A program made the translations under genes and the position numbers. Positions 1 to 12,275 of a DNA stretch of 64,000 bases are shown here, piece after piece (position 1 is the first letter of the stretch; each line of letters begins with the position of its first letter). The stretch covers positions 36,724 through 100,723 of the forward strand of contig JBBQJI010000025.1 of the NCBI GenBank assembly GCA_038325765.1. Direction: 5' to 3'. The stretch is from Xiheibacterium sp038325765 (lineage in GTDB: Bacteria; Myxococcota_A; Polyangia; Nannocystales; Nannocystaceae). The notes beneath the pieces are model-generated. The model was not told where the DNA came from. It did not search any database and saw only the letters and a program-made list of their open reading frames with translations.

Positions 1-1828
<1,828 letters not shown>

Positions 1829-1843
1829 AGGTACGCGCGAAAA

Positions 1844-3118
1844 CTACCGCGTTGCCGCCTCAGCCGCCAGGGCGCGCACGACACCGTCGTCGCAGGCGAC
1901 CACGAGCGTGCCCTCTTGGCCGAGGGCGACCGCCGCGTCGATGTCGGCGGGGAACTCCAGCGACCACCTGCGCACGCCGTCGGGGCCGAGGGCGTAGAGC
2001 GTGTCGTCCTGGCTGCCGAAATACAGCACGCCGGTGCGGTCGAGCGTCGGCGTCGCGACGATCGGTCCGCGCGCGGCGAAGCTCCACAGTCGTCGCCCCG
2101 ACGGATCGAGGGCGGTCAGCGTGCCGTCCATCGATGCGACGTACACCGTGCCGTCAGGGGCGACGCGCGCGGCGCTGCGGATCCCCGCGGTGGTCGGCCA
2201 CGTCCACCGCACTGCGCCCGTGTTCGTGAGCGCGTAGAGCTTGCCGTCGTCGGCACCGACGTAGATGTCGCCGCCCACACCGGCGACGGGAGAGCCGTCG
2301 ACGTCGGGTCCGATGTCCAACACCCAGCGCGGCTCGCCCGTCGGTGACACCGCGGTCAAGGTGCCATCGTGGCCGCCGAACACCACGAGCTCGCCCAGGA
2401 GCGCCGGGGTGCTGTAGACGTGCGGCGCCGGCACGTCGGCGCTCGCCGGGGTGTGCCAGCGGATCTCGCCGCTCGGACCCACGCGATACACACCGTCGGC
2501 CCCCACGAGCAGATCACCGCCCTCGAGGAGCGTGGGACCGCCGTCGACGTCGCAGCGGGTGCCCTCGGGCCCCGCCGCGCGTGGTGGCCGGCAGTCGCCC
2601 AGGCGCAGGCGCACCGCGACCGTGCCGTCGGGATCGATGCCATACAGCGTGTCGTCGTCGGCGCCCACCCATAGCCTGCCGGCCTCGTCACGGGCCGGCG
2701 AGCCCCACACGATGCCGTCCACCAGCACCTCGAAGCGCACGCGTTCGTTCGCCTCCGGCGCGGCCGACAGCGCCAACACCCGTCCGGCGTGGTTGGCGAC
2801 GTAGACGGTCGGCGCGTCGCCGCCCACGACCACGGGCGCGCCGGTGATCGCCGCGCCGGTCGCGAAGTCCCAGACCAAGTGCGGCTGTCGCGACGGGCCG
2901 GCCACGGCTTCGCTCACAGCGGCAGCCTGCGGGCTCGACGGGCCGTCCACGCACGCACCCTCTGCGCAGCGCTGGCCCTTTGGGCAGTCCGATGCGCTGC
3001 GACACCGCGGATCGTCGTTCCGCGGGTCTTGCGGCCGGCAACCGCCGCCGAACGCACCGAGGACCAGCAGGAGCACCGATGCGCGGAGTTGCGCCGCGCC
3101 GCCGATTCCTGAAACCAA
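1844..3118 (-). CDS. PQQ-like beta-propeller lipoprotein
   Basis: Predicted outer-envelope lipoprotein of about 424 residues. The N-terminus is a signal peptide ending in a lipobox-like GAFGGGC (Cys about residue 27). A short Cys-rich stretch follows (RCRSASDCPKGQRC), then a Pro/Ala linker. The rest is a run of seven or so blade repeats of the PQQ-enzyme type, such as VYVANHAGRVLAL, LWVGADDDTLYGI, IYVGADDGKLYAL, VYVASMDGTLTAL and LYFGSQDDTLYAL. Such folds usually scaffold protein contacts; no active-site residues are evident, so enzyme activity is not claimed. The TTG at 3118 is chosen because it gives a compact signal peptide; the reading frame stays open upstream to 3436. The gene is divergent from the acetyltransferase at 3324. 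Confidence 0.8.
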   Translation of the reverse strand: MVSGIGGAAQLRASVLLLVLGAFGGGCRPQDPRNDDPRCRSASDCPKGQRCAEGACVDGPSSPQAAAVSEAVAGPSRQPHLVWDFATGAAITGAPVVVGGDAPTVYVANHAGRVLALSAAPEANERVRFEVLVDGIVWGSPARDEAGRLWVGADDDTLYGIDPDGTVAVRLRLGDCRPPRAAGPEGTRCDVDGGPTLLEGGDLLVGADGVYRVGPSGEIRWHTPASADVPAPHVYSTPALLGELVVFGGHDGTLTAVSPTGEPRWVLDIGPDVDGSPVAGVGGDIYVGADDGKLYALTNTGAVRWTWPTTAGIRSAARVAPDGTVYVASMDGTLTALDPSGRRLWSFAARGPIVATPTLDRTGVLYFGSQDDTLYALGPDGVRRWSLEFPADIDAAVALGQEGTLVVACDDGVVRALAAEAATR

Positions 3119-3225
3119 AGGTGGGACAGATCGCGCCAAGCGCCGGGATTCTCCGCGAAATCGGGCTTTGACTTCCAATTCTGTAGGTGGTAGTCGTACG
3201 GGACGGCGTTTCGGCCGCTTGCAGT

Positions 3226-3251
3226 TAATCCCTTGTAATTTCAAGGGCTTA
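3226..3251. promoter_or_regulatory. Imperfect inverted repeat in AT-richer divergent intergenic region
   Basis: Arms TAATCCCTTG and CAAGGGCTTA pair over ten positions with one mismatch around a six-base centre. The core CCCTTG/CAAGGG is perfect. It lies between the divergent PQQ-lipoprotein and acetyltransferase genes, in one of the few AT-rich stretches of the window, so an operator or a leader hairpin is plausible. A TTGACT box lies upstream at 3168-3173, but its -10 partner is weak. Confidence 0.35.
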
Positions 3252-3323
3252 TCTGCCATTTTTCCCCGCCGTTTCCGGGTGCCGAACGGTCGCGAGACCG
3301 GCCTGGGGCTCCGAGGTGTGAAG

Positions 3324-4205
3324 ATGGTTGCAGAGCAGGTCGCACGTGCGCGTGAATCCGAAGAGACCGTCGAGGAGACATTTTTCCGCAAGGGTGACAT
3401 CGACTTCTGCTTCCTGCTGAACCGCCGGCACCACAACCTCCGCGTGTTCGACTATCGCGTCGGCAACTACCAGCAGAAGCGGGACTTCTTCGATCGCATC
3501 GCACGGACCGAGGGCCTGCGCAAGGTCTTCACCGTCGTGGAGAAGCAAGACAGCAAGAGTTGGCGCAGCGTCGGCTTCTCGCGCGAGGGTGCGATCCCGG
3601 GCTACTTCCGCACCGCGGACGCGTACATCATGAGCCGCGTCTACACCGACGACGGCGATCCGATCCAAGGCGGCGCGCCCAAGCTCGTCGCGCCCGGTGC
3701 CAGCGCGAAGGAGCGCACGCCGGTCAAGCCCCGCGGCCTCACCACTGAGGTGGTGACCGACAAGCGACGGCTGCTGGCGATGACCACCGCGCTGTCCGAG
3801 GCCGCGATGTACGCCCCGTTCCGCCGCGGCACGTTCCACCCCGACATCGGGCTGGTCGCCAAGATGGGCAAAAAGGAGTACTGGGTCGGTGCCGAGACCG
3901 ACAGCTCCTTCGGCCACGCCAAGGTCGACATGCTCACGGTCCCCGACCAGGAGCCCGACGTGCCCCTGCTCGCGTTCTGTATGCGCTCGCTGCTCGACGA
4001 GCTGCTCAAGGTCGAGACTGCCAGCGTGTTCTCGCTATGCGCGGTCGACTGGCCCCTGGCCAACCAGGTCTACGCCGAGCTCGGCTTCAAGGTGACCGCG
4101 CGTCTGACCGATCACGTCACCCGCGACGAAGAGTTCATCGGCGTTCAGCTGTGGCACCGCCGGCTCGCGAACACCCCGACGCCGCGCCTGCCCTCGTTCA
4201 TCTGA
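3324..4205 (+). CDS. AblB-like GNAT acetyltransferase homologue
   Basis: The 293-residue product resembles the putative beta-lysine N-acetyltransferase (AblB) family in length and in two landmarks. The first half has the AblB-type stretch GFSREGAIPGYF followed by DAYIMSRVY. The C-terminus has YAELGFKV followed by GVQLWHRRL, the usual GNAT ending. Known AblB enzymes acetylate beta-lysine, made by the aminomutase AblA, to give a compatible solute. No ablA is present here. The central acetyl-CoA loop (Q/R-x-x-G-x-G/A) is not recognisable between them, so the activity may differ or be lost. ATG 3324 is chosen because the frame upstream runs through intergenic DNA. The gene is followed by a long inverted repeat. 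Confidence 0.65.
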   Translation: MVAEQVARARESEETVEETFFRKGDIDFCFLLNRRHHNLRVFDYRVGNYQQKRDFFDRIARTEGLRKVFTVVEKQDSKSWRSVGFSREGAIPGYFRTADAYIMSRVYTDDGDPIQGGAPKLVAPGASAKERTPVKPRGLTTEVVTDKRRLLAMTTALSEAAMYAPFRRGTFHPDIGLVAKMGKKEYWVGAETDSSFGHAKVDMLTVPDQEPDVPLLAFCMRSLLDELLKVETASVFSLCAVDWPLANQVYAELGFKVTARLTDHVTRDEEFIGVQLWHRRLANTPTPRLPSFI

Positions 4206-4210
4206 ACGGG

Positions 4211-4245
4211 TCGCGCCGGTGAACGAAAAAGTTTTCCCGGCGCGA
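4211..4245 (+). repeat. Long bulged inverted repeat after the acetyltransferase gene
   Basis: Outer arms TCGCGCCGG (4211-4219) and CCGGCGCGA (4237-4245) are perfect complements. Within the loop GAAAA and TTTTC pair again, leaving a five-base bulge. It starts six bases after the stop codon of the acetyltransferase gene. It could stabilise the mRNA 3' end or weakly terminate, but no T-run follows the outer stem. Confidence 0.5.
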
Positions 4246-4434
4246 ACGCGGCCTCGAGAGGGCGGCGGCCGACCGAATGGCCGGCGAGCTGCTGGCCCCG
4301 TGATCCCCACTACCATCGCGACGACGGCAAAGAACTTTCGCCGTGTTGGGTCTTCCGTTGCCGCCCGATCCGCGGTAGGAATGCGGCCGGTTAGGGTCGC
4401 GACTTCGACGGCCCAAGTCCTGGAGAATCAGACG

Positions 4435-4644
4435 ATGAAGATCGCAACCAGCATGCTGTTCCTCGCCGCTCTCGCCGTCACTGCGTGCGAGAAGACCGAC
4501 ACCGCCACCCCCGACGACGCCGCCGTCCCCGAGGCTCCCGCGACGGAGACCCCGGATCCGGCTTCCGACGTCGAGGCTCCCACCGACGCCGAGGCGCCGA
4601 TCGACGAGGCCGCTCCCGAGGGCGAGGCCGCTCCCGAGGCCTGA
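4435..4644 (+). CDS. Small acidic lipoprotein
   Basis: Encodes 69 residues: a signal peptide with a lipobox-like AVTAC (Cys18), then a low-complexity tail rich in Asp, Glu, Ala, Pro and Thr (for example DAEAPIDEAAPEGEAAPEA). There is no recognisable catalytic domain. Such tails are common in myxobacterial surface lipoproteins, and the strong negative charge suggests a spacer or an ion/cell-wall-facing role, which is inference only. The ATG at 4435 gives a clean n-region (MK). A strong rho-independent terminator follows at 4664, so the gene is probably monocistronic and well expressed. It lies 229 bases after the AblB-like gene. Confidence 0.75.
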   Translation: MKIATSMLFLAALAVTACEKTDTATPDDAAVPEAPATETPDPASDVEAPTDAEAPIDEAAPEGEAAPEA

Positions 4645-4663
4645 CCGCCGAGGTTTCGCGAAC

Positions 4664-4697
4664 GCCCCCGCGGCCAATCGGCCTCGGGGGCTTTTTT
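4664..4697 (+). terminator. Rho-independent terminator
   Basis: A GC-rich stem, GCCCCCG-C-GGCC with a four-base loop and the complement GGCC-T-CGGGGGC, is followed directly by TTTTTT. It ends the small lipoprotein gene at 4435-4644. It is the clearest intrinsic terminator in the window. Confidence 0.9.
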
Positions 4698-4754
4698 CTT
4701 GGTTCGACGGCGCCACGCGGCGCTACGCGGCGCTACGGCACCTCCGGCACAGGC

Positions 4755-5858
4755 TCAGCCTGCGATCTTGCGCCGGCGCGAGAGCACCAGTACGACCCCG
4801 AGCGCGAGCGCCGACGGAGCCTGCTGTGGCGTCCCTCCGCTGCAGCCACACCCGTCTTGGCCCTCGAGCTCGCCGAAGGTGTCCGGCAGCGCGGCACCAC
4901 CCGCGCCCCCTGTGCCATCGTCCGAGCCGTCGGACGCGGAGGTCTCCTGGCCGACCGACGCGCTGCCCTCGTCCGACGATGCACTGGAATCCAGGCTCGT
5001 CGTCGGGGGCACCGACGTCGCGCTGGCATCGGTCGGATCCTCGGCACCGGTGTCGACGGGCCCGTCACTGATCGTGCCTGGCTCGCCGGTGTCCCCGGGC
5101 ATGGCCGCCACGCATTCGCCGAGCGCCTGGGTGATGCCGATGTCGCTGCCGTAGAAGAACTGGAGGATCCCGGTGACGTCGACGCCGTTGTCGTTCTCGA
5201 GGCAGCGCGCCGCCCACTGGCCCATGCAGCCGCGGTTCTGCCCGTAGCCGTTGTCGCCCGGATCGTGCACGAACCCGAGCTGGGTCTGCTGGACGTCGGT
5301 ACCGGTGCGGCCCGAGTTGTAGGTGATCCAGTGCTCGGTCGCAGCGTTGCCGTCGACGCCCACACATCCTGGCGCGTCGACGCCGCTGTCACCGGCGACG
5401 TAGAACCCGTAGGTGAGCGTCGAGTTGTAACTGAGGTATTGGCCGGCGGTCTCGAGCACCGCCTGATACGCCAACGCCGTCGGCTCGTTGCCGCACGAGT
5501 ACACCTGACAGCCCTGCGAGTCGCAGATGCCGCCATCGGTCTCGATGGCGTAGTAGGCGACCGAGCGCGCCGCGATCGCCTGGGCCTTGAGCGCCTCGAG
5601 GTTCGCACCGCCGTTCTCACACGTGATCACGTGGGGCAGGTAGTCCTCCTCCATGCTGATCACGCCGGCGAACTCGACGTCGATCTCGCAGTGGGCACCG
5701 GGCAACGGCGCGGGGATCAATTGGATGTCGGGCCGCGGCACCAACACGCCGCCCCGCAGCTCGAGGCCGTCGCGGAAATGCCGGTCATCGTCGGCAGCGC
5801 ACCCTGCGAGCAGCCCGACCACCATCGCCGAACCCACCAATGTCAGACGCATCGTCAT
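4755..5858 (-). CDS. SpoIID-domain lipoprotein with MYXO-CTERM-like tail
   Basis: About 367 residues. The N-terminus is a lipoprotein signal (lipobox LLAGC, Cys20). A SpoIID/LytB-type domain follows, with the hallmark LEALKAQAIAARS; the Glu in it (E88) corresponds to the conserved Glu of SpoIID, a peptidoglycan lytic transglycosylase. The domain is Cys-rich (CDSQGCQVYSCG). After a Ser/Thr/Asp linker the C-terminus is DGCGCSGG, then a hydrophobic helix (ALALGVVLVL), then SRRRK: the pattern of the MYXO-CTERM sorting signal. It may trim peptidoglycan and be anchored at the surface. ATG 5858 is chosen; a second ATG lies two codons inside. A VWA lipoprotein lies upstream on the same strand. Confidence 0.8.
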   Translation of the reverse strand: MTMRLTLVGSAMVVGLLAGCAADDDRHFRDGLELRGGVLVPRPDIQLIPAPLPGAHCEIDVEFAGVISMEEDYLPHVITCENGGANLEALKAQAIAARSVAYYAIETDGGICDSQGCQVYSCGNEPTALAYQAVLETAGQYLSYNSTLTYGFYVAGDSGVDAPGCVGVDGNAATEHWITYNSGRTGTDVQQTQLGFVHDPGDNGYGQNRGCMGQWAARCLENDNGVDVTGILQFFYGSDIGITQALGECVAAMPGDTGEPGTISDGPVDTGAEDPTDASATSVPPTTSLDSSASSDEGSASVGQETSASDGSDDGTGGAGGAALPDTFGELEGQDGCGCSGGTPQQAPSALALGVVLVLSRRRKIAG

Positions 5859-5980
5859 GTCGGCCTGCCCCTTCGCGCAGGCTATCAGGGCCGAACGCAC
5901 CGCGACAGTGCGCACGCGCGGCGCCGATGGTGCCGTACGCAGGTCGATGTAGACGGAGCGCCGCGATCGCGGGATCGGAG

Positions 5981-7522
5981 TCAGCCGACCGGCGTCACCA
6001 CGTTCTGGATGAGACCGGTCAGGCACCGGATCGCTGGACTGAAGTCCTCGTCGCAGATCGACTCGATGCAGCAGCGCACCTGCGATTCGTCGGCAAAGGT
6101 GTCGGGATCGTCGGGGAGATCGAGGCTCTCGCACACGCTGCGGATGCGCACCGGCGGCACCGCCTGGCCGGTGAACCCACCTGCGCCATCATCGAAACCG
6201 GTGCACCCCGGGCCGATGCCGAACTCGAACTCCTTGTCGACCGCCCGCGTACCCGCAGCCCACTCGTCCGGCAAGATATCGCCGCCTGGATACTCGGGAT
6301 CGCGCCACCGCCGGTACTCGAGATCGGCGATTCCGCCCGCGATCGGCTGGAACGGAGGGATCGAGGCGTACGCCGTGACCTCGGGGACGCCGAGCACGCC
6401 GAGCATGATCACTTCGCGGCCCTCGGCGCGCATCGCATCGAGCAGCCGGGTGTAGCGCGACACCGGCTGCAGCACCGCCTCTTCGTCGGGCACCCCGGTC
6501 GCGCCGTCCTTGCCGCGGTTGGCGACGACACAACCGCTGTACTTCGCGGTCTCGGGATCGAGCTCGCTGCACACGACGCCGGCGTGCCAGCAGATCGCGC
6601 TGGTCGCCGCGGGCACCAGCGTATCGGGGTCGCGTTCCATGAACGCGAGGTCGGTCATGATCGAGAAATCGCGCACCGAGCAATCGGCCTCGTCGGTGAT
6701 GATCGCGATCGCCAGCACCGCCCCATCCCGCAGGAATGGGCGCTCGGGCTGGCCGGGATCGCCCGCCTCGTCGCAGTCCTCGGGGTCGTTCCAACATGCG
6801 GTGGGGTTGAGCGCCTGCAGCATCGCCTCGAGCGGCGCCTCGTAGCCGCAGCCATCGATGCCCTGCGGACCGATGCAACCGAGCGCCGCCGCGGCATCGC
6901 CCCCGAGGACATTGTCGCCGAGGCGATCGAAGTGGATGAACTGATCCGACGGCACCGCCGGCGCGTTCGGATCGCACACGTCGGTGCACGCCTCCTCGAT
7001 CACCAGCTCGGGCGTGGTGTTACTGGTGAACCGCGTCATGCGTTCGGTGCACGATGTCGCGATCGGCGAGCCGCGGGCGGCAACGTAGTCGGGCTTGACC
7101 CACGGCCCCTCGCACGCCGGGTTCCCGACGTCGGTGGTCGTGACCATGATGTTGACGTCGGCGCCCACGCGGATCCCCGTGCCGTCCTCGAGCGCCTCGA
7201 GCTGGGCGATCAGCAGGGGGAAATTCTTGGCGAGGTTGAGCTGCTCCTCGCCCATCGTCCCCGAGTTGTCGATCACGAACAGCAGATCGATCTTGTCCTG
7301 GCAGCCCAGGTCGGGATCGCAGTCGACGGGCGGCGGCGGATGGTCGGGGATCGGCTCGATGGTCGTGTCCGCGTCCGTCCCTGGCGACAGCGAGTCGACG
7401 CCGATCCCGTCGGTGGTGCCGCCCGTGGTGGCGCCGGGGCTGCCGAGCAGCAGCACAGGGTCTGCGCAACCGACCAGGGCCGCGACGCCCGCCACGGCGA
7501 GCCCGGTTCGCCAGATCGCCAT
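5981..7522 (-). CDS. VWA-domain lipoprotein
   Basis: About 513 residues with a lipobox-like ALVGC (Cys19), a Thr/Gly/Asp linker (GATTGGTTDG), and a von Willebrand factor A domain. The metal-ion adhesion motif appears as DNSGTM near residue 85, preceded by a hydrophobic strand (IDLLFVI). Many paired cysteines later in the protein suggest an oxidised, exported protein. VWA domains bind ligands through a divalent metal; in myxobacteria such proteins are numerous and their partners are mostly unknown. ATG 7522 is chosen because it starts right at the signal peptide; a GTG at 7588 is in frame but adds an Arg-rich stretch. It is divergent from the ECF sigma gene at 7611. Confidence 0.8.
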   Translation of the reverse strand: MAIWRTGLAVAGVAALVGCADPVLLLGSPGATTGGTTDGIGVDSLSPGTDADTTIEPIPDHPPPPVDCDPDLGCQDKIDLLFVIDNSGTMGEEQLNLAKNFPLLIAQLEALEDGTGIRVGADVNIMVTTTDVGNPACEGPWVKPDYVAARGSPIATSCTERMTRFTSNTTPELVIEEACTDVCDPNAPAVPSDQFIHFDRLGDNVLGGDAAAALGCIGPQGIDGCGYEAPLEAMLQALNPTACWNDPEDCDEAGDPGQPERPFLRDGAVLAIAIITDEADCSVRDFSIMTDLAFMERDPDTLVPAATSAICWHAGVVCSELDPETAKYSGCVVANRGKDGATGVPDEEAVLQPVSRYTRLLDAMRAEGREVIMLGVLGVPEVTAYASIPPFQPIAGGIADLEYRRWRDPEYPGGDILPDEWAAGTRAVDKEFEFGIGPGCTGFDDGAGGFTGQAVPPVRIRSVCESLDLPDDPDTFADESQVRCCIESICDEDFSPAIRCLTGLIQNVVTPVG

Positions 7523-7610
7523 TGCCCGTGCAGACGGCACAGGGGGCCGCCTTCGGCTCGCGGTCGATTTGTCGAGCCGATCGGACACGCTCGCGCGATC
7601 TTAACACCCG

Positions 7611-8192
7611 ATGGCGTCGCCTGCCCCGACCCAGGACGCGACGCTGCGCCTGCACGCGCCCGACGACGCCACGCTCGTCGCCCAGGCCCAGGGCGGGGAC
7701 CGCGCTGCGTTCCGCGCGATCTACCTCCGCCACGCCCGCGCCGTGGCCTCCGCCATCGCGCGGTGGCTGGGCCGCGACGCCGACATCGACGACATCGTCC
7801 AAGACACGTTCGTGCGCGCGGCCGAGCGGCTCGACTCCCTGCGCTCGGCCACCCACGTCCGCCCGTGGCTCATTACGATCGCGATCCGCCTCACCCACAC
7901 GCGGATGGTGCGCGAGCGCCGGCGGGCGGCGCTCTTGCGGTTCTTCATCGCCCACCAGCCGCAGTCCTCGGATCCGAGCGCGACCGAGCCCGCCGACGAA
8001 CTCGGCGCCGCGCTGGTGCGCATGCCCGAGGATCTCCGCGTGCCGTGGATGCTGCACCGCATCGAGGGCGAACGGCTCGAGGACGTCGCGGTCACCTGCG
8101 GCGTGTCGCTGGCGACGGTGAAGCGGCGCATTGCACAGTGCGGGCAGAGGCTCGAGCGCGTCGGCGCCCTGCGCCCCGGAGGTGGGCCGTGA
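7611..8192 (+). CDS. ECF-type RNA polymerase sigma factor
   Basis: The 193-residue product has sigma region 2 (ATLVAQAQGGDRAAFRAIYLRHA, with DIDDIVQDTFVRAAERLDSL) and region 4 (MPEDLRVPWMLHRIEG, then a helix-turn-helix VAVTCGVSLATVKRRI). It redirects RNA polymerase to a small regulon. Its stop overlaps the GTG start of the FecR-type gene, so the regulator is made together with the sigma factor. It is one of four ECF sigma genes within 32 kb. It is less close to the other three: its linker carries LLRFFIAHQPQ rather than the IYRA..FVWR..RR signature of the pair at 16.5 and 32.2 kb. Confidence 0.93.
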   Translation: MASPAPTQDATLRLHAPDDATLVAQAQGGDRAAFRAIYLRHARAVASAIARWLGRDADIDDIVQDTFVRAAERLDSLRSATHVRPWLITIAIRLTHTRMVRERRRAALLRFFIAHQPQSSDPSATEPADELGAALVRMPEDLRVPWMLHRIEGERLEDVAVTCGVSLATVKRRIAQCGQRLERVGALRPGGGP

Positions 8193-9331
8193 TCGACGAC
8201 GCGACGCGCACCATGGCGGCTCGCGAGGCGGCGTGGGATCCACTCCGCGAGCGGCGGGTGCTCGGCCGCGTCGAGGCCGAGCTCGATCGACAGCGGCACC
8301 GGACCGTCGGGCGACGGCGCGTGGTGCTCGCGGCGGTCGCGTTGGCGGCCCTGCTCATCGCCGTGCTCTCCTGGCCGGTCCGCGACGGGGCCGAGGGCGT
8401 GACAGCGCTCGTGCCCGACGCGCCCGTGGAGTCGACGCCGATGGTGGCGCTGGCGGAGCCGCCCGCGATCCCCGAGCTCTCCCGCGCTGCGATCGCGCTC
8501 GGCGACGGATCGATCGCGACGCTGCACGACGGCGCACGGATCGGGCTGCGCACGTCCAGTGCGACCGCGATCGAGATCGAGCAGTCGGTCGGCCGCGTAC
8601 ACTACGAGGTCCGCCCTGGACTACCCCGCAGCTTCGCGGTCGTGGCCGCCGACATCCGCGTGGTGGTGGTCGGCACCGCGTTCTGGGTCACCCGCGAGGC
8701 CGACGCCGTCCGCGTGACCGTCGAGCACGGGCGGGTCGAGATCCACCGCAGCGCACCGCCGCGCCCGGACGCCACCACCGGGGCCCTCGCCGCCGAGGCG
8801 CCCTCGGTGCGCGTCGCGGAGCTCGGGGCGGGCGACGAGCTCCGCGTCGGACTCGGCAGCGTCGTCGTGGAGCCCACCGCCGCGGCCACGTCTCCGGCTC
8901 GCCCGCCGCGAACGCCGACCGCGTCCCCCAGACCCCGCAAGGTGACCGCGACACGACGCGACGTGGCGACGCTGCTCGGAGTCGCGGATGCAGCCCGCGG
9001 CCGTGGCGATCTCATCGCCGCCGCCGCTGTACTGCGCGAGATCGTCGAGGCCCACGACGAGGACCCGCGGGCGTACGGCAGCGCGTTCCAGCTCGGCAAG
9101 GTCGAACGCGCCCGTGGCCGCCACGCCGACGCGGCGCGGGCGTTCGCCGCCGCCGCCCGTCATTCGCCCGCAGGTGCGCTCACGGACGACGCCCGCGCCG
9201 AGGCGGCGGTGTCGTGGTTCGACGCCGGCGACACCGACGCGGCCGCCCGAGCCGCCGCCGACTACCTCACGCGTCACCCCGACGGGGTCCACGCCGCCCG
9301 CGTCGAGCGTATGCTCGCGCGCATCCCGTGA
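8189..9331 (+). CDS. FecR-domain membrane regulator with TPR-like tail
   Basis: About 380 residues. A cytosolic N-terminal segment of about 40 residues is followed by one transmembrane helix (VVLAAVALAALLIAVLS) after an Arg-rich stop. A periplasmic FecR-type domain comes next, with LHDGARIGLRT, GRVHYEVRPG, FAVVAADIRVVVVGTAFWV and VEHGRVEI. A Pro/Thr linker leads to a C-terminal tail of TPR-like helices. FecR proteins sense an outer-membrane signal and control an ECF sigma factor, which fits the GTGA overlap with the sigma gene upstream. The GTG start at 8189 shares bases with that stop codon. Its own stop overlaps the start of the barrel-like gene at 9328. Confidence 0.85.
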   Translation: MIDDATRTMAAREAAWDPLRERRVLGRVEAELDRQRHRTVGRRRVVLAAVALAALLIAVLSWPVRDGAEGVTALVPDAPVESTPMVALAEPPAIPELSRAAIALGDGSIATLHDGARIGLRTSSATAIEIEQSVGRVHYEVRPGLPRSFAVVAADIRVVVVGTAFWVTREADAVRVTVEHGRVEIHRSAPPRPDATTGALAAEAPSVRVAELGAGDELRVGLGSVVVEPTAAATSPARPPRTPTASPRPRKVTATRRDVATLLGVADAARGRGDLIAAAAVLREIVEAHDEDPRAYGSAFQLGKVERARGRHADAARAFAAAARHSPAGALTDDARAEAAVSWFDAGDTDAAARAAADYLTRHPDGVHAARVERMLARIP

Positions 9332-10332
9332 GCGCCTGGCTGCTCTTCGCTGCGCTGCAGATCCCCGGTGCGAGCGACGACGTCGGGCCGGTCGTGGTCG
9401 CGACGGAGCACTGCAGCGCGCTCGATGCCGACGAGGTGGCGCGACTGCTCGCGATCGAACTCGCCGATGTCGTGCCGCGCCTGGGCGAGGGCCCGGGCCT
9501 GCGCATCGAGCTGCGTTGCGCCGCGCCGATCCTCGGCATCGCGATCGTCGATCCCATCACCGACAAGCGGATGTCCCGCGACGTGCCCCTGCCCGCCGAC
9601 GAGCCCGGCCGTGAGCGCGTCATCGCCCTGGCGACCGCCCAGCTGTTCGCGGCGTCGTGGCTCGAGTTGCTGTTGCCGACGCCGGCGCCTGCGGCGACGA
9701 TCGTCTCCGAGCCGCGACCCCGACCGGAGGCGGTGGACGCCGCCCGCACCACCGCCGCGACAGCCCTGGGCCGCCCCCGCCTCAGCCTCGCGATCCTGCT
9801 CGCGCCGTTGGTCCGTGGCCGCGGGCTCGAGCGCAGTCCGTTTGCGGCGTTCGGTGGCGAGCTCGACGTGCGCCCGTGGTTCGGCCCCGCCGGCATCGTG
9901 GTTCGCCTGGGCGTCGAGGGCACCCGCGTGCGCCGCGAGTTCGGCACGGTCCGCGCGTGGATGGCCAGCCTCGGCCTCGGCGTGGCGACGCGCCTGAAGT
10001 TGTCCTCGCGCTGGCAGCTCGGCGCCGTCGCCGTCGTCAGCGGATCGCTCGGGCGATTGCGTGGGCTCGCGTCGCGGCCCGACGTCCCGACCGGGGCGAT
10101 CACCGCCGCCACGGGCCAGATCGCCCTTGGCATGGGGCCGCGGCTGCGGCTGGGGTCCACCACCATGCTCGAACTCGATGCCGAGCTGGGCGGGACCCTG
10201 CGTGCGCCCGAGGGCCTGGTCGCCGGGGCCGCCCCCGTGTCGCTGGGCGGCCTATGGGCCGGGGGAGCCCTGCGGGTGGGCTTCGAATGGACCCCACGGG
10301 GCCGGGCACGGCAACCCGCCGGCCCCGGTTGA
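9328..10332 (+). CDS. Envelope protein with barrel-like C-terminal domain
   Basis: About 334 residues, starting at the GTG that overlaps the FecR gene's stop. A short hydrophobic start (WLLFAALQIPGA) resembles a signal peptide. Residues to about 115 form a small alpha/beta domain containing HCSALDADEVARLLAIELAD. A Pro/Arg linker follows, then about 190 residues of alternating hydrophobic strands with many Gly and Arg (LGVATRLKLSSRWQLGAVAVVSG, with LRVGFEW near the end), as in an outer-membrane beta-barrel. I do not recognise a named family. Its place in the sigma-FecR operon suggests it is the outer-membrane input or output of that pathway. The protein at 15453 has the same layout. Confidence 0.65.
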   Translation: MSAWLLFAALQIPGASDDVGPVVVATEHCSALDADEVARLLAIELADVVPRLGEGPGLRIELRCAAPILGIAIVDPITDKRMSRDVPLPADEPGRERVIALATAQLFAASWLELLLPTPAPAATIVSEPRPRPEAVDAARTTAATALGRPRLSLAILLAPLVRGRGLERSPFAAFGGELDVRPWFGPAGIVVRLGVEGTRVRREFGTVRAWMASLGLGVATRLKLSSRWQLGAVAVVSGSLGRLRGLASRPDVPTGAITAATGQIALGMGPRLRLGSTTMLELDAELGGTLRAPEGLVAGAAPVSLGGLWAGGALRVGFEWTPRGRARQPAGPG

Positions 10333-10364
10333 CTGCACGCGCGTTGGGTTTAGCCTGCGCGCGC

Positions 10365-12271
<1,907 letters not shown>

Positions 12272-12275
<4 letters not shown>

